The notes under the pieces are model-generated. The model worked only from the letters and a program-made list of their open reading frames with translations. It was not told the origin of the DNA and did no database searches. DNA of 64,000 nt from an uncultured Clostridia bacterium (GTDB lineage: Bacteria; Bacillota; Clostridia; Christensenellales; CAG-917): positions 47,929-111,928 of the forward strand of contig CANQBO010000004.1 in the NCBI GenBank assembly GCA_947589475.1, written 5' to 3'. This document shows positions 23,772 through 32,540 of the stretch, piece after piece. Both the position numbers and the translations under genes were made by a program. The stretch's first letter is position 1; the number at the start of each line of letters is the position of its first letter.

Positions 23772-23800
23772 TTGACTTCTAATTATAATTAGAATATAAT
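23772..23800 (+). promoter_or_regulatory. Promoter with a perfect palindromic operator filling the spacer
   Basis: TTGACT (23772-23777) and TATAAT (23795-23800) are 17 bp apart. The 18-bp palindrome TTCTAATTATAATTAGAA occupies 23777-23794, exactly the spacer plus the last -35 base. This is the obvious binding site for the divergent XRE regulator, and binding would block RNA polymerase. Confidence 0.8.
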
Positions 23801-23833
23801 GTAGAAAATTATACGAAAAAGGAGAATTTTCAA

Positions 23834-24451
23834 ATGATTGTTGCAAGCTGGATATTGACGGTGATCTCGTACATCGCGGGCGCAGGACTCATCGTGGTCG
23901 GAGCGGTCTTTGCGGACATATTCTTTATTATTCTGGGCGCGATCGCCTTTTTGCTGTTTGGGTTTATAGGGCATATCCTCGTCAGCAAAAAGAAGAGCAA
24001 TGAGGGCAGCATCGGCAAGGGCGGCATGGCGGTATACATACTTTCCTTCCCGCAATTCATACTGCCTTTCGTCATATTGTTTGTGTTGCTCATGTTGCTC
24101 AAATTTTTGGATTGGGTGGTCTACATTTTCACGGATCACCACTATGTAGCTCGGTTTGTGGACTACATGTTGAGCTTACTTTTGGGCAAGCCGCGCGCGT
24201 TTGCCGATTCGGATGACAGCGACGCGGGAGAGGAATATCTTGAAGTTATCTACGAATGGGGCAATCATCTCAAACTGGATTTTATAGAGCAGAAACAGGA
24301 CTATGACCGCGATTCTCCTTACAACGGTAAATATTACAAGCGTTATCGCGACAACCTAGGCAACTATTGGCGCAGTTATGACGGTGAACATGTCATCGAG
24401 GAAAAGAAAGTGGAGCAGGCCGCGTTAGATAAGAAAATAGGCATAAACTGA
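23834..24451 (+). CDS. Membrane protein of unknown function under XRE control
   Basis: A 205-residue protein with two N-terminal hydrophobic segments (about 3-50) and a third near 75-100 (FILPFVILFVLLMLLKFLDWVV), followed by a hydrophilic C-terminal half with many Tyr, Asp and Lys (from about 125). No family recognised. A strong AAAAAGGAG site precedes the ATG. It is transcribed from the palindrome-containing promoter opposite the small XRE regulator, which resembles the layout of stress-responsive or element-borne regulator pairs. Confidence 0.75.
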   Translation: MIVASWILTVISYIAGAGLIVVGAVFADIFFIILGAIAFLLFGFIGHILVSKKKSNEGSIGKGGMAVYILSFPQFILPFVILFVLLMLLKFLDWVVYIFTDHHYVARFVDYMLSLLLGKPRAFADSDDSDAGEEYLEVIYEWGNHLKLDFIEQKQDYDRDSPYNGKYYKRYRDNLGNYWRSYDGEHVIEEKKVEQAALDKKIGIN

Positions 24452-24499
24452 CATATATATCGCGTATAGATTACGCGAATGTTGAATTATCAATGAAAA

Positions 24500-24538
24500 A
24501 TGCGGTTGTCCAAGGCGGGCGACCGCATAATTTTTTGT
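24500..24538 (+). terminator. Terminator after the membrane-protein gene
   Basis: ATGCGGT.GTCC pairs with GGGCGACCGCAT, followed by AATTTTTT. Confidence 0.75.
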
Positions 24539-24668
24539 TCAAATTTAAAAATCCCTTTTGGCAAGCATTAAAATAATACATCGTTACAGCATTTGTAACC
24601 TTCCATTTAGGATATTTTCGCATAATACCTGCAAAGCGGGGCAAACTAGGTTCGATTTGGAGGTAGTT

Positions 24669-25193
24669 ATGTCGGCAGGGATAGTCAGACGCATTGACGA
24701 GCTTGGGCGCATTGTGATACCCAAAGAGATGAGGCGCACTATGCGCTTGAAAGAGGGCGACGAGATGGAGATCGCCTCTGACGGCGACGCTATTACGCTG
24801 AGGAAGTACAGCGGTTTCGAGAGCGTGCTTGCGCCGGCGAAGGCGGTGAGCAAGTTGCTTGCGGACTCGCTTGAGGCGGACGTGTTGTTTGTAAGTCCGG
24901 AGTGTGTGGCGGTCGCGGAAGGCAAAAACAAGAAGAAGTACGCGGGCGCGACGCTCACGGACGGCTTTCAGAGCATTGTGCGCGCGAGGAATGAAGCGAT
25001 ACTTCACGGCGAACAGCTGAGGGACGTATTTGAGGACAGAGAGGTGGACGCGGCGTATCTCGTGCTTGAACCCGTCGTCGTAAACGGCGACCTCGTGGGC
25101 GGTGCGACGCTTTTGCTGTCCACAATGCCCGGCGACATCGCTAGGGCGTATCTGCACTTTTGCGCGGAGCTTATCGAGGCGGCGCTCGCGTGA
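24669..25193 (+). CDS. spoVT: Stage V sporulation protein T (AbrB-type regulator)
   Basis: The 174-residue product has an N-terminal swapped-hairpin AbrB domain (GIVRRIDELGRIVIPKEMRRTMRLKEGDEMEI) and a C-terminal GAF-like domain, the architecture of SpoVT (178 residues in B. subtilis). SpoVT acts in the forespore as a regulator of SigG genes. The start has a GGAGG site. The downstream order, flippase then MazG, is that of spoVT-yabM-yabN in B. subtilis, which supports the call. A CATAATA at 24621-24627 resembles a SigF/SigG -10 box, but I cannot find a matching -35. Confidence 0.9.
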   Translation: MSAGIVRRIDELGRIVIPKEMRRTMRLKEGDEMEIASDGDAITLRKYSGFESVLAPAKAVSKLLADSLEADVLFVSPECVAVAEGKNKKKYAGATLTDGFQSIVRARNEAILHGEQLRDVFEDREVDAAYLVLEPVVVNGDLVGGATLLLSTMPGDIARAYLHFCAELIEAALA

Positions 25194-26878
25194 TGTTCGG
25201 GGACAAAAACTCACGACGTATGCGCGATATTGACGAAAATTCGAGTAAAAGCGCGCAGATAGAGGCGGCCGCGGACATGACGCTCAGCGAAGAGACGGGG
25301 CGCAAGTCGCGCTCTCGCTTTATGTCGGGCGCGGCGCTCATTGCGGTGGCGAGCGTAGTCGCAAAACTGCTCGGCGCGCTTTATCGCGTTCCGCTGACAA
25401 ACATACTCGGCGCGGAGGGAATGGGCATGTATCAGCTTGTATTCCCCGTTTTCGCGCTGTTTATGACTATATCCACCGCGGGCATTCCGACCGCGCTTTC
25501 CCGCATCATATCCGAAAAGCGGGCTTTGGGCGAGCCGTCTCGCAAATATTTCGCGATGGCGACGCTCGCGCTTGTCGCTTTGGGACTTGCAAGCGGCGGC
25601 ATTTTGGCGGGGTTTGCGGGCAAAATAGCGCTTTGGCAGGGCAACGGCTCCACGCGCGCGGGATACTATATAATCGCGCCGACCGTGGTGCTCGTCAGCA
25701 TGATAGCGGGTTTCCGCGGGTTTTTTCAAGGCGAGTTGGACATGGTGCCTACGGCGGCGTCCAACATCATCGAGCAGGCGGTCAAGCTGGGTGCGGGCAT
25801 AGGGCTTGCGCTTTTGCTCAAGCCGCGGGGCGTGACGGCGGCGGTCATGGGCGCGTTGCTGGGTGTGAGCGCGTCCGAAGTATGCGCTCTGATGTATCTT
25901 TTTGTCACCTATCTCGTCAAGTGCGCGAAGCGGGAGCGCGAAACGCTGAGATTTACGCGCGCCGAGGCGGGAGGTATGTTCAAAATGGCGCTTCCCATAG
26001 CCGCGTCCGCCATACTTTTGCCGCTGAGCAGTTTTTTCGACAGCATCATCCTTGTGAACGCGCTCAAGTGGGGCGGCGTGGAGCAGGGCGCCGCGACTGC
26101 GCAGTACGGCTTGCTTTCGGGCCCCGTCAACTCGCTTATAAACATGCCCGTGGTGCTCATCATGTCGCTTGCGGTGGTCATAGTGCCCACGGTATCCGCC
26201 TCGAGAGTGACCCGCGACATAGACGGAGTGCTCGTAAAAAGCAGGCTGTCCATAAAACTCGCCTATCTCATAGGCGTGCCGTGCGCGGCGTTTTTCATGG
26301 TGTTTGCGCCGAGGCTGTTGCCCGTGATATATCCCGCGCTCAAGCCGGAACAGCTTGCCCTCAGCGTGGACCTGTTGCGCGTGACGGCGGCGAATATAGT
26401 TTTGCTTGCCGCAATGCAGATATACGTATCCCTGCTTCAGGCGCTGGACAAGTCGAGATACGCGGCGATTTCCTTGCTTGTCGCCATAGTTTTGAAGGCG
26501 GGACTCAGCATAGTTTTGACGCGCTATATCGGCATGATCGGCGGCGCGATCGCCTCGCTTATTATGGCGGGGACGGCGTTTTTTGGCGCGTACGTCGCAT
26601 TTCGAAAAATTTGCGGCGTACATCTTGAAAAAAATGTTGGCTTAAACCTGCTGCTAGGTGTTATAATGGGTCTTGCGGGGCTGGGAGTGTCAAGCCTCGT
26701 CAAAAACAACCTTCTTGCGACCGTACTCGGTTTTATCGTATGCGCGCTTGTGTATGTGTGGCTCGCCCTCCTTTTCGGGCTTGTGAGCCGCGACGAGCTT
26801 GCCATGTTGCCCATGGGCAAAGCGCTTAAAAAACTGTACGACGTCGTGAGATTTTGGGAGAGAAAGGATGAAACTTGA
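25193..26878 (+). CDS. SpoVB/MurJ-like lipid flippase (YabM-type)
   Basis: A multi-pass protein of the MATE-like polysaccharide exporter superfamily: SGAALIAVASVVAKLLGALYRVPLTNILG opens the first helix, and about fourteen hydrophobic segments follow. The family flips lipid-linked precursors such as lipid II across the membrane. The product has a 45-residue hydrophilic N-terminus. The ATG at 25193 overlaps the spoVT stop by one base (TGATG). B. subtilis has the related yabM at the same place. I do not assign murJ because SpoVB, YtgP, YabM and MurJ types cannot be separated by eye. Confidence 0.85.
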   Translation: MFGDKNSRRMRDIDENSSKSAQIEAAADMTLSEETGRKSRSRFMSGAALIAVASVVAKLLGALYRVPLTNILGAEGMGMYQLVFPVFALFMTISTAGIPTALSRIISEKRALGEPSRKYFAMATLALVALGLASGGILAGFAGKIALWQGNGSTRAGYYIIAPTVVLVSMIAGFRGFFQGELDMVPTAASNIIEQAVKLGAGIGLALLLKPRGVTAAVMGALLGVSASEVCALMYLFVTYLVKCAKRERETLRFTRAEAGGMFKMALPIAASAILLPLSSFFDSIILVNALKWGGVEQGAATAQYGLLSGPVNSLINMPVVLIMSLAVVIVPTVSASRVTRDIDGVLVKSRLSIKLAYLIGVPCAAFFMVFAPRLLPVIYPALKPEQLALSVDLLRVTAANIVLLAAMQIYVSLLQALDKSRYAAISLLVAIVLKAGLSIVLTRYIGMIGGAIASLIMAGTAFFGAYVAFRKICGVHLEKNVGLNLLLGVIMGLAGLGVSSLVKNNLLATVLGFIVCALVYVWLALLFGLVSRDELAMLPMGKALKKLYDVVRFWERKDET

Positions 26879-27911
26879 CGACATTTTGAGAGGCTCTTAT
26901 CAGCGTTACATAGCGCGCGATTTTTTGTCCGCGCATTTTTTCGACAAGCGAATAGCGCTCGTCGTGGACGGCATAGACAGCGCGAAAACTTTGAGCGCGG
27001 TCAAAGCCAAACTGCTTGACAGCTACGGCGACGTGCCCGTGACGGTCGAGAGCGACGGCAAGGAGCATGTAACGTGCGTATCTAAGCTCGGAGGGGAGGC
27101 GGATACGCTTGTGATAGAAGGCTGCCCGCTTACGGATTGCAAACGTTTCGGCTACAGCGATTTTGACGAGCTTATGCGCCGCCTTCGCGCCGACGACGGC
27201 TGCGAGTGGGACAGGGCGCAGACCCACGAGTCCATTCGCATAAACCTCATCGAGGAGGCGTACGAGCTTGTGGACGCCATCGACTCCCGCGACGCGGACA
27301 ACATACGCGAGGAGTGCGGCGACGTGCTTATGCAGGCGGTATTTCACACGCTTATCGCGGAGAAAGAGGGCGAATTCGACAGCTATGACATGCTCACCGA
27401 GCTGTGCCGCAAGCTCATAGACCGTCATACGCATATTTTCGGGAGCAATCACGCGAACAATCCCGACGAGGCGCTCGCGTTTTGGAACGAGGCTAAGAAA
27501 AAAGAAAAAAAGTACGCCTCTACAGCGGACTCCATGGACAGGGTGCCAAAAAACCTGCCCGCGCTCCTCTATGCGGAAAAGTTGCAGAAGAGGGCAAGGA
27601 AATCGGGCTTCGATTGGGACGACGTCTCGGGCGCGCTGGAAAAGATCGCCGAGGAAACGAGAGAGCTTGAGGACGCGGACGACGCGCATAGAGCCGAGGA
27701 GGGCGGCGACTTGCTGTTTGCTGTCGTAAACGCGCTTAGGCTGTACGGCATAGAGCCTGAGATGGCGCTCAAAGAGGCGAGCGCTAAGTTTTTGCGCAGA
27801 TTTACGAGGCTGGAACAGCTTGTAGGCGAAACGGGCAAGCCTATGACCGAATATTCGCTTGACGAGCTGGACGCCTTCTGGGAAAAGGTCAAGCAAGAGG
27901 AAAGGGCATGA
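26868..27911 (+). CDS. mazG: MazG-type nucleotide pyrophosphohydrolase with partial methylase domain
   Basis: Two MazG domains are visible: the first at about 105-215 (CEWDRAQTHESIRINLIEEAYELVDAID, then EECGDVLMQAVFH) and the second at about 230-340 (GFDWDDVSGALEKIAEETREL, EEGGDLLFAVVN). They hydrolyse NTPs, which clears non-canonical or excess nucleotides. Residues 1-100 match only the C-terminal subdomain of the tetrapyrrole-methylase domain that precedes MazG in B. subtilis YabN; the SAM-binding half is missing. It overlaps the flippase by 11 bp and dus by 4 bp. Confidence 0.88.
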   Translation: MKLDDILRGSYQRYIARDFLSAHFFDKRIALVVDGIDSAKTLSAVKAKLLDSYGDVPVTVESDGKEHVTCVSKLGGEADTLVIEGCPLTDCKRFGYSDFDELMRRLRADDGCEWDRAQTHESIRINLIEEAYELVDAIDSRDADNIREECGDVLMQAVFHTLIAEKEGEFDSYDMLTELCRKLIDRHTHIFGSNHANNPDEALAFWNEAKKKEKKYASTADSMDRVPKNLPALLYAEKLQKRARKSGFDWDDVSGALEKIAEETRELEDADDAHRAEEGGDLLFAVVNALRLYGIEPEMALKEASAKFLRRFTRLEQLVGETGKPMTEYSLDELDAFWEKVKQEERA

Positions 27912-28837
27912 ATATAGGCGGCGTACAGCTTAAAAGCGAGCTGTTGTTCGCGCCCATAGCGGGCTTTTCGGACGCGGGTTTTCGCCACCTGTGTGCGGTT
28001 TTCGGCGCGGGGCTGACCTGCACGGAGCTTGTCAGCGCAAAGGGACTTGTATATGGCGGCAAGGGCAGCGAGGATCTGCTTTTCACAACGCCCGAAACCT
28101 CCCCGCGCGCGGTTCAGCTTTTCGGAAGCGATCCCGAGTTTATGTATAAGGCGGCGGCGGATGAACGCCTGAAGCAGTTTGACATCATCGACATCAACAT
28201 GGGCTGTCCCGTCAAAAAAGTGTTCAACAACGGCGAGGGGAGCGCGCTGATGAGGCACCCGTCGCTTATAACCGAGCTTGTGCAGGCGGCGCGAGAGGGG
28301 AGCGGCAAACCCGTCACCGTCAAAATGAGGGCGGGCGTAAAAGAGGGCGAACCGCTTGCCGTGGAGTGCGCTCTCGCGGCGGAGAAGGGCGGCGCGGCGG
28401 CTGTTACGATACATCCTAGGTATCGCGAGCAGTTTTACAGCGGAGCGGCGGACCACAGCATAACGCGCGCGGTGAAGCAGGCGGTGAAAATACCCGTCAT
28501 CGCCAACGGCGACATCGTGGACAGGGCAAGCCTTGAGCGGGTGCGCGAAGTTAGCGGCGCGGACGCGTTTATGATAGGGCGAGGCGCGCTTGGCAGGCCG
28601 TACATATTCAAAGAACTTGCGGGGCTACCTTTCGAGTTTGACGCGCGGAAAGCGATAGACGAGCATATCGAAATTTTGAGGCGCTACAATCCCGACCGCG
28701 TAGTCGCAAATCTCATGAAGTTGCATCTTTGTTATTACGCGAAGGGCAAGGACATAGCAAAGGCGGTGCGCGTCGCCGCTGTACAGGCTAAAAGCCTTGA
28801 TGACATAACGGAGATCGCGGACAGATTTTTCTTGTAA
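27908..28837 (+). CDS. dus: tRNA-dihydrouridine synthase (DusB-like)
   Basis: A 309-residue FMN enzyme that reduces uridine to dihydrouridine in tRNA. Visible: APIAGFSDAGFRHLC, the catalytic Cys100 in DINMGCPVKKVFNNGEGSALM, KMRAGV, the TIHPR(Y)REQ(F)YSG loop and the phosphate-binding IANGDI and GRGALGRPYIF. The ATG overlaps the mazG stop by 4 bp. The Cys and MGCP motifs are intact. It is the last gene of the spoVT operon as seen here. Confidence 0.92.
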   Translation: MNIGGVQLKSELLFAPIAGFSDAGFRHLCAVFGAGLTCTELVSAKGLVYGGKGSEDLLFTTPETSPRAVQLFGSDPEFMYKAAADERLKQFDIIDINMGCPVKKVFNNGEGSALMRHPSLITELVQAAREGSGKPVTVKMRAGVKEGEPLAVECALAAEKGGAAAVTIHPRYREQFYSGAADHSITRAVKQAVKIPVIANGDIVDRASLERVREVSGADAFMIGRGALGRPYIFKELAGLPFEFDARKAIDEHIEILRRYNPDRVVANLMKLHLCYYAKGKDIAKAVRVAAVQAKSLDDITEIADRFFL

Positions 28838-28967
28838 CGACCTAAAATGCCGCCGAATATTTGACATTTTCTTTCGACTATCGGGAAAAACAGAAATGAC
28901 GGGGAAATGCGGATATTCGCTTAAAAGGCACTTTATCATATCAAAACGCTACGTTTAGGGGTGGGAT

Positions 28968-29504
28968 ATGTTCAATATAGTTTTGGTGGAACCTGAAATT
29001 CCACAGAACACGGGAAACATTGTGCGCACGGCGGCGGCGACGGGATGCAAGGTGCATCTTGTGCGTCCGCTGGGCTTTGACATAAGCGACAGGGCGCTGA
29101 AGCGCGCGGGGCTGGACTATTGGAGCCTCACGGACTTCACGGTGTATGAAAATTTGGACGACTTTTTTCAAAAGACCGCGGGTGGCAGAGCGAACGCGGC
29201 GGACGGATACCCGGTTGCGGACGGGGAGCCGCACTTTTACTTTTTGTCTACAAAGGCGGCAAAGAGATATGACGAGGCGCAGTTTAAGGACGGTGACTAC
29301 CTCATTTTCGGAAAGGAGACGCGCGGACTGCCCGAATGGTTGCTGAAGGCAAACTACGAGCATACTCTGCGCATACCCATGATAAGCGAAGCGCGCAGTC
29401 TCAATCTGTCCAACTCCGTCGCAATAGTCGTGTACGAAGGCATGCGCCAGCTCGGTTTTGAAAATTTGCGTACATCGGGCAAACTTACGGGCAGAGCGGA
29501 GTGA
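28968..29504 (+). CDS. trmL: tRNA (cytidine/uridine-2'-O-)-methyltransferase TrmL-like
   Basis: The product follows the TrmL (SPOUT) pattern: FNIVLVEPEIPQNTGNIVRT, HLVRPLGFDIS, then GDYLIFGKETRGLPEWLL, and the knot-forming IPM.SEARSLNLSNSVAIVVYE. TrmL methylates the wobble ribose of certain leucine tRNAs. The 178-residue length is slightly above the usual 155-160, owing to a 20-residue insertion at about 74-88. GGGGTGGG precedes the ATG. It follows dus after 130 bp, so it probably has its own promoter. Confidence 0.9.
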   Translation: MFNIVLVEPEIPQNTGNIVRTAAATGCKVHLVRPLGFDISDRALKRAGLDYWSLTDFTVYENLDDFFQKTAGGRANAADGYPVADGEPHFYFLSTKAAKRYDEAQFKDGDYLIFGKETRGLPEWLLKANYEHTLRIPMISEARSLNLSNSVAIVVYEGMRQLGFENLRTSGKLTGRAE

Positions 29505-29536
29505 GTAAGTCAAACTATACAAAAGTTTATAATGTT

Positions 29537-30485
29537 TCAATCAGGAGTTTTTGCTCTTGCTTTTTTGCAGGCGATGATTATCATAAATATCCCTATCATA
29601 GCGGTCAAGGCGCAGACTATTGCGCCCGTGACGGCGTTCATGGTGGCGATGTGGACAAAATCGCCCGCCGCGTCAAATTCATGGAACATGGCCGTTTGCA
29701 GGGCGAGGACCGCCATCATGGCTTGGGCAAGGCTTATGTTTTTGGCGGCGCGCAAGGTGAAATCGGCGTCTTTTCTTGTCTTTGCAAAGTTGTATATTGC
29801 CATTATTATTTTGTAAAAAGTGTATATGGCGTAGACATAGATGGTGATGCCGGAGTGTACAAAGGAGTCGCCTTCGCGCACCATCTGCAAAATTGCGAAG
29901 GATAGTGCGACGGGCAACAGAATGAGCACTGCCCCGCAACTGCCGTAAATCTTTATGCTTTTGAGATATGCCGTTTGCTCGGACTGTCCCGCCTTGCTTG
30001 CTTTTACGCGGCGGATATGGTAAAGAAGGATCGTCCCGCGGAGCAATATGAGCACGATATAATATGCGGCGAGCGCGCCGAACCATATGGAACGATTTAT
30101 TATGCCGATGGATCCGTTGTAGACGGCTTATGCCGATGGATCCGTTGTAGACGGCGAACGCCATATTGATGACAAACGAAATGACGAGCGATATTATCGA
30201 GCGAGTTAGGGGGTCCGTCAACGCCTTGTTGAAAAAAGGCTTATCTTGAGACCACTTGAGCGCTTTGCTTTTCAGATCGGGATAGATTTTCACAAAACCA
30301 TAAACAAAGTAGCCGACCGTGATCGCCATGACTCCGAGCAACACAAATCCTACCGTCGCATATTGTGACAGACTGTCCTGCGTCATGAATAAAGTCCCGC
30401 CGACCATAGCCACGACAGCTATGACGGCGACTATTAGCAAAAACCAAAGCGGCGGTTTTTTGAAAAAATCGAACAGCTTTTTCAT
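29537..30485 (-). pseudogene. Membrane protein gene broken by a 28-bp tandem duplication
   Basis: Two overlapping frames together encode one protein of about 305 residues: MKKLFDFFKKPPLWFLLIVA at the start, reading to AVYNGSIGI, then continuing in another frame as INRSIWFGALAAYYIVLILL to the stop at 29537. The switch lies at an exact 28-bp tandem duplication (30101-30156), which shifts the frame by +1. Removing one copy restores a continuous frame. The product would be a membrane protein with about seven helices of no family I recognise. It follows a TetR gene on the same strand with ATGA overlap, so the TetR probably regulates it. Current expression would give a truncated product unless the duplication is lost. 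Confidence 0.8.
30101..30156. repeat. 28-bp tandem duplication causing a frameshift
   Basis: The units 30101-30128 and 30129-30156 (TATGCCGATGGATCCGTTGT, then AGACGGC) are identical except at most for the last base. 28 is not a multiple of three, so the membrane-protein frame breaks here. Identity indicates a recent event. Confidence 0.95.
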
Positions 30486-31081
30486 ACGGCAAGATCGGAC
30501 GCCTTTATTTGCGGGCGCACGCATATGGAGATGACCTCGCAGATGAACAAGATGTCGTCCTCACAGCCGCGCTTGACCCACTCCATTGTTATCGCGCTCA
30601 CGCCGCTTATGAAATAATGCGACATATATTCCACGACGCGCCTGTCCGTCACGCCGTTTTTTGCGTATATGGGGACGAAAATATTTTCAATGAGTTGCTT
30701 GTCCATCTCGCCGACGGCAAAGACGTTTGAGTTGTTGTAGACCTCATAGAGGCGCCTGTTTTTTTTGATGAATTTGAGGTAGGGCACAAGATATTGCGGA
30801 GAGATGAAGATGAGCTCGTCCGCGGACATCTTTGAAAAGTCCGACGGGCCTATGTCGGAGTTCAGCGAATCGAAAAATTCAGTTATTGCGCTCTCCTGCG
30901 TCTCCTTTAAAAGGTCATAGAGATTTTCATAATGCGCATAGAAGGTGGAGCGGTTGACGCCCGCCTTTTCGCATATATCCGTAATGGAAATATCGTTGAG
31001 ATCTTTTTCTTCGAGAAGATCTATGAGCGCCTGCTGCATTCTGACTGCGGTGTTTTTGAACTTCGACTCGGATCTGTTCAT
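30482..31081 (-). CDS. TetR/AcrR-family transcriptional regulator
   Basis: The 199-residue protein has a TetR domain: AVRMQQALIDLLEEKDLNDI, SITDICEKAGVNRSTFYAHYENLYDLL. The C-terminal part (about 70-199) resembles the TetR_C group with a VPYLKFIKKNRRLY segment seen in regulators of the DhaS type. It overlaps the broken membrane-protein gene by 4 bp (ATGA) and lies upstream of it, so the pair was one unit. AT-rich direct repeats (TGAATTATA twice, near 31110 and 31120) in its upstream region may be its operator. Confidence 0.88.
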   Translation of the reverse strand: MNRSESKFKNTAVRMQQALIDLLEEKDLNDISITDICEKAGVNRSTFYAHYENLYDLLKETQESAITEFFDSLNSDIGPSDFSKMSADELIFISPQYLVPYLKFIKKNRRLYEVYNNSNVFAVGEMDKQLIENIFVPIYAKNGVTDRRVVEYMSHYFISGVSAITMEWVKRGCEDDILFICEVISICVRPQIKASDLAV

Positions 31082-31190
31082 ATCCCGAAACCGTCCTTTT
31101 TGCTATTTTTGAATTATAATTGAATTATATTATAAGGTATAAGATAAATCAATAATAAAACGCGGATTTGTATGATTTTTATTTTAAAAA

Positions 31191-31236
31191 TTTTTCAGAA
31201 ACCGACAGTTTTAGGTTTTTGTGTTGTGGCGTTTTT
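31191..31236 (+). repeat. 45-bp interspersed direct repeat, copy 1
   Basis: TTTTTCAGAAACCGACA followed by a variable AT-rich stretch and then TTTTTGTGTTGTGGCGTTTT. It recurs at 32541-32586 with about six differences. Each copy lies 45-50 bp before the start of a gene (31281 and 32632). Confidence 0.8.
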
Positions 31237-31280
31237 ATGAAAGCGGTGCTAAATTGTAGGCGATGAATGCGGAGGGAGCT

Positions 31281-31919
31281 ATGGCAAAGAAAATCAAAAT
31301 TGTAAAATTGCAAGAAGAAATTGAGGACGCGCTCACAATGGATGACTTCATGGAATTTCTTTCGGCAAGATCCTATGAGAAACAACTTGCCATACTTCTT
31401 GTCCATTCTCAAAAAAATCAAGAAAATATTCAAAAAAGGAGAGCAAAAATTATGGAAAACTACAATGCAGACTATGCGGTAAGTCAACAGGAGATCACGG
31501 AGCAATTCGAGGAGTTTTGCAAGACGAAAGGTATCGTCGCAAAATTCAGATTGGCTTTTGAGCAAATGGGCGAAAACGCTCACTGCCAACATGAGCAAGA
31601 CAAAGCTAATATTGAGGCGGCGAAGAACTCCGAGGAAAACAAGGAGTTCAGAGAGTTCCTTCACACAAAAGGTTTCAAGGCAAAGTGCCGCTTTGTGATC
31701 GAGAGCATAAAGCGCGGCGCGGCAAACGCAAACGCGGATACGGCGAGGAAACTCGACGAGCTACATGCAAAGACGCAGGCAAGCATAAATGCGCACAGCG
31801 CAAACGGAGGCGCAAAGCCCGCCGAATACTCCGCCGAGCAGCTTGCCGCCGAGTTCAACGCTTTTTTGAAGGAGCGCGGGCTTGACGATAAGTATGCCGT
31901 TCAAATCGTGGAGGAATGA
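31281..31919 (+). CDS. Unrecognised helical protein with four copies of a short motif
   Basis: The 212-residue product has no signal or membrane segment and is rich in Lys, Glu, Asn and Ala, predicted helical. A motif of about 21 residues, roughly F..F....G..AK.R...E, recurs at 22-42 (FMEFLSARSYEKQLAILLV), 75-95 (QFEEFCKTKGIVAKFRLAFE), 121-141 (EFREFLHTKGFKAKCRFVIE) and 190-210 (EFNAFLKERGLDDKYAVQIV). The strong GGAGGGAG site at 31281 sets the start. An internal ATG at 31452 also has a good AAAGGAG site, so a shorter form is possible. It is followed after 3 bp by an acetyltransferase. I do not know a family with this repeat. Confidence 0.75.
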   Translation: MAKKIKIVKLQEEIEDALTMDDFMEFLSARSYEKQLAILLVHSQKNQENIQKRRAKIMENYNADYAVSQQEITEQFEEFCKTKGIVAKFRLAFEQMGENAHCQHEQDKANIEAAKNSEENKEFREFLHTKGFKAKCRFVIESIKRGAANANADTARKLDELHAKTQASINAHSANGGAKPAEYSAEQLAAEFNAFLKERGLDDKYAVQIVEE

Positions 31920-31922
31920 GAT

Positions 31923-32483
31923 ATGACCGAGCTTGAAAAGGCGCTTTCGGGCGAGCAGTTTGACCGCAGAGATAAAGAGGTGTATCTCTTCCAAAGCAAA
32001 GTGAAAGATATGTTGCACGAGTTTCATACTCTCAAACCGTCCGATCCCAAAAGGACGGAGATCATCAAAGAGCTTGTGACAGGGTACAACAAATATGTCT
32101 TTATCGAGGACGGTTTCCGCTGCAGCTTCGGCAAGAATATCCGCTTTCACGGTATGGCGATGATCAATTATGATTGCACCTTCCTTGACACAAATTTCAT
32201 AGACATAGGAAGTTGCGCATTGATAGGTCCCGGTTGCAAGCTCATTTGCACCAACCATTCCATAGACCCGACAGAGCGAATGAAAGGCGCGTTCAACGAC
32301 AAGCCTATCAAGATCGGCGACAACGTTTGGCTGGGAGCAAACGTGACCGTCCTGCCGGGCGTGACAATAGGAGATAACGCGGTGATAGGCGCAGGCTCGG
32401 TCGTGACAAAGGATATTCCCGCAAACGTCGTGGCAGTCGGAGATCCTTGCAAGGTCGTAAAACAAATTGCAAGCGAAAATTAA
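31923..32483 (+). CDS. Maltose/galactoside O-acetyltransferase-type enzyme
   Basis: The 186-residue product belongs to the left-handed beta-helix (hexapeptide) acetyltransferases of the LacA/Maa/NodL group: an N-terminal helical cap, NIRFHGMAMINYDCTFLD, CKLICTNHSIDP with the catalytic His of that group, KIGDNVWLGANVTVLPGV, GDNAVIGAGSVVTKDIP. It moves an acetyl group from acetyl-CoA to a sugar hydroxyl; the substrate is not visible. It starts 3 bp after the preceding gene, behind GAGGAATGAG, so the two are probably co-translated. Confidence 0.9.
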   Translation: MTELEKALSGEQFDRRDKEVYLFQSKVKDMLHEFHTLKPSDPKRTEIIKELVTGYNKYVFIEDGFRCSFGKNIRFHGMAMINYDCTFLDTNFIDIGSCALIGPGCKLICTNHSIDPTERMKGAFNDKPIKIGDNVWLGANVTVLPGVTIGDNAVIGAGSVVTKDIPANVVAVGDPCKVVKQIASEN

Positions 32484-32540
32484 AGCGCAATTCATCCATC
32501 GTTCGCTGAGCAGTGGATGAATGTGTAGCACAAACAAGAC

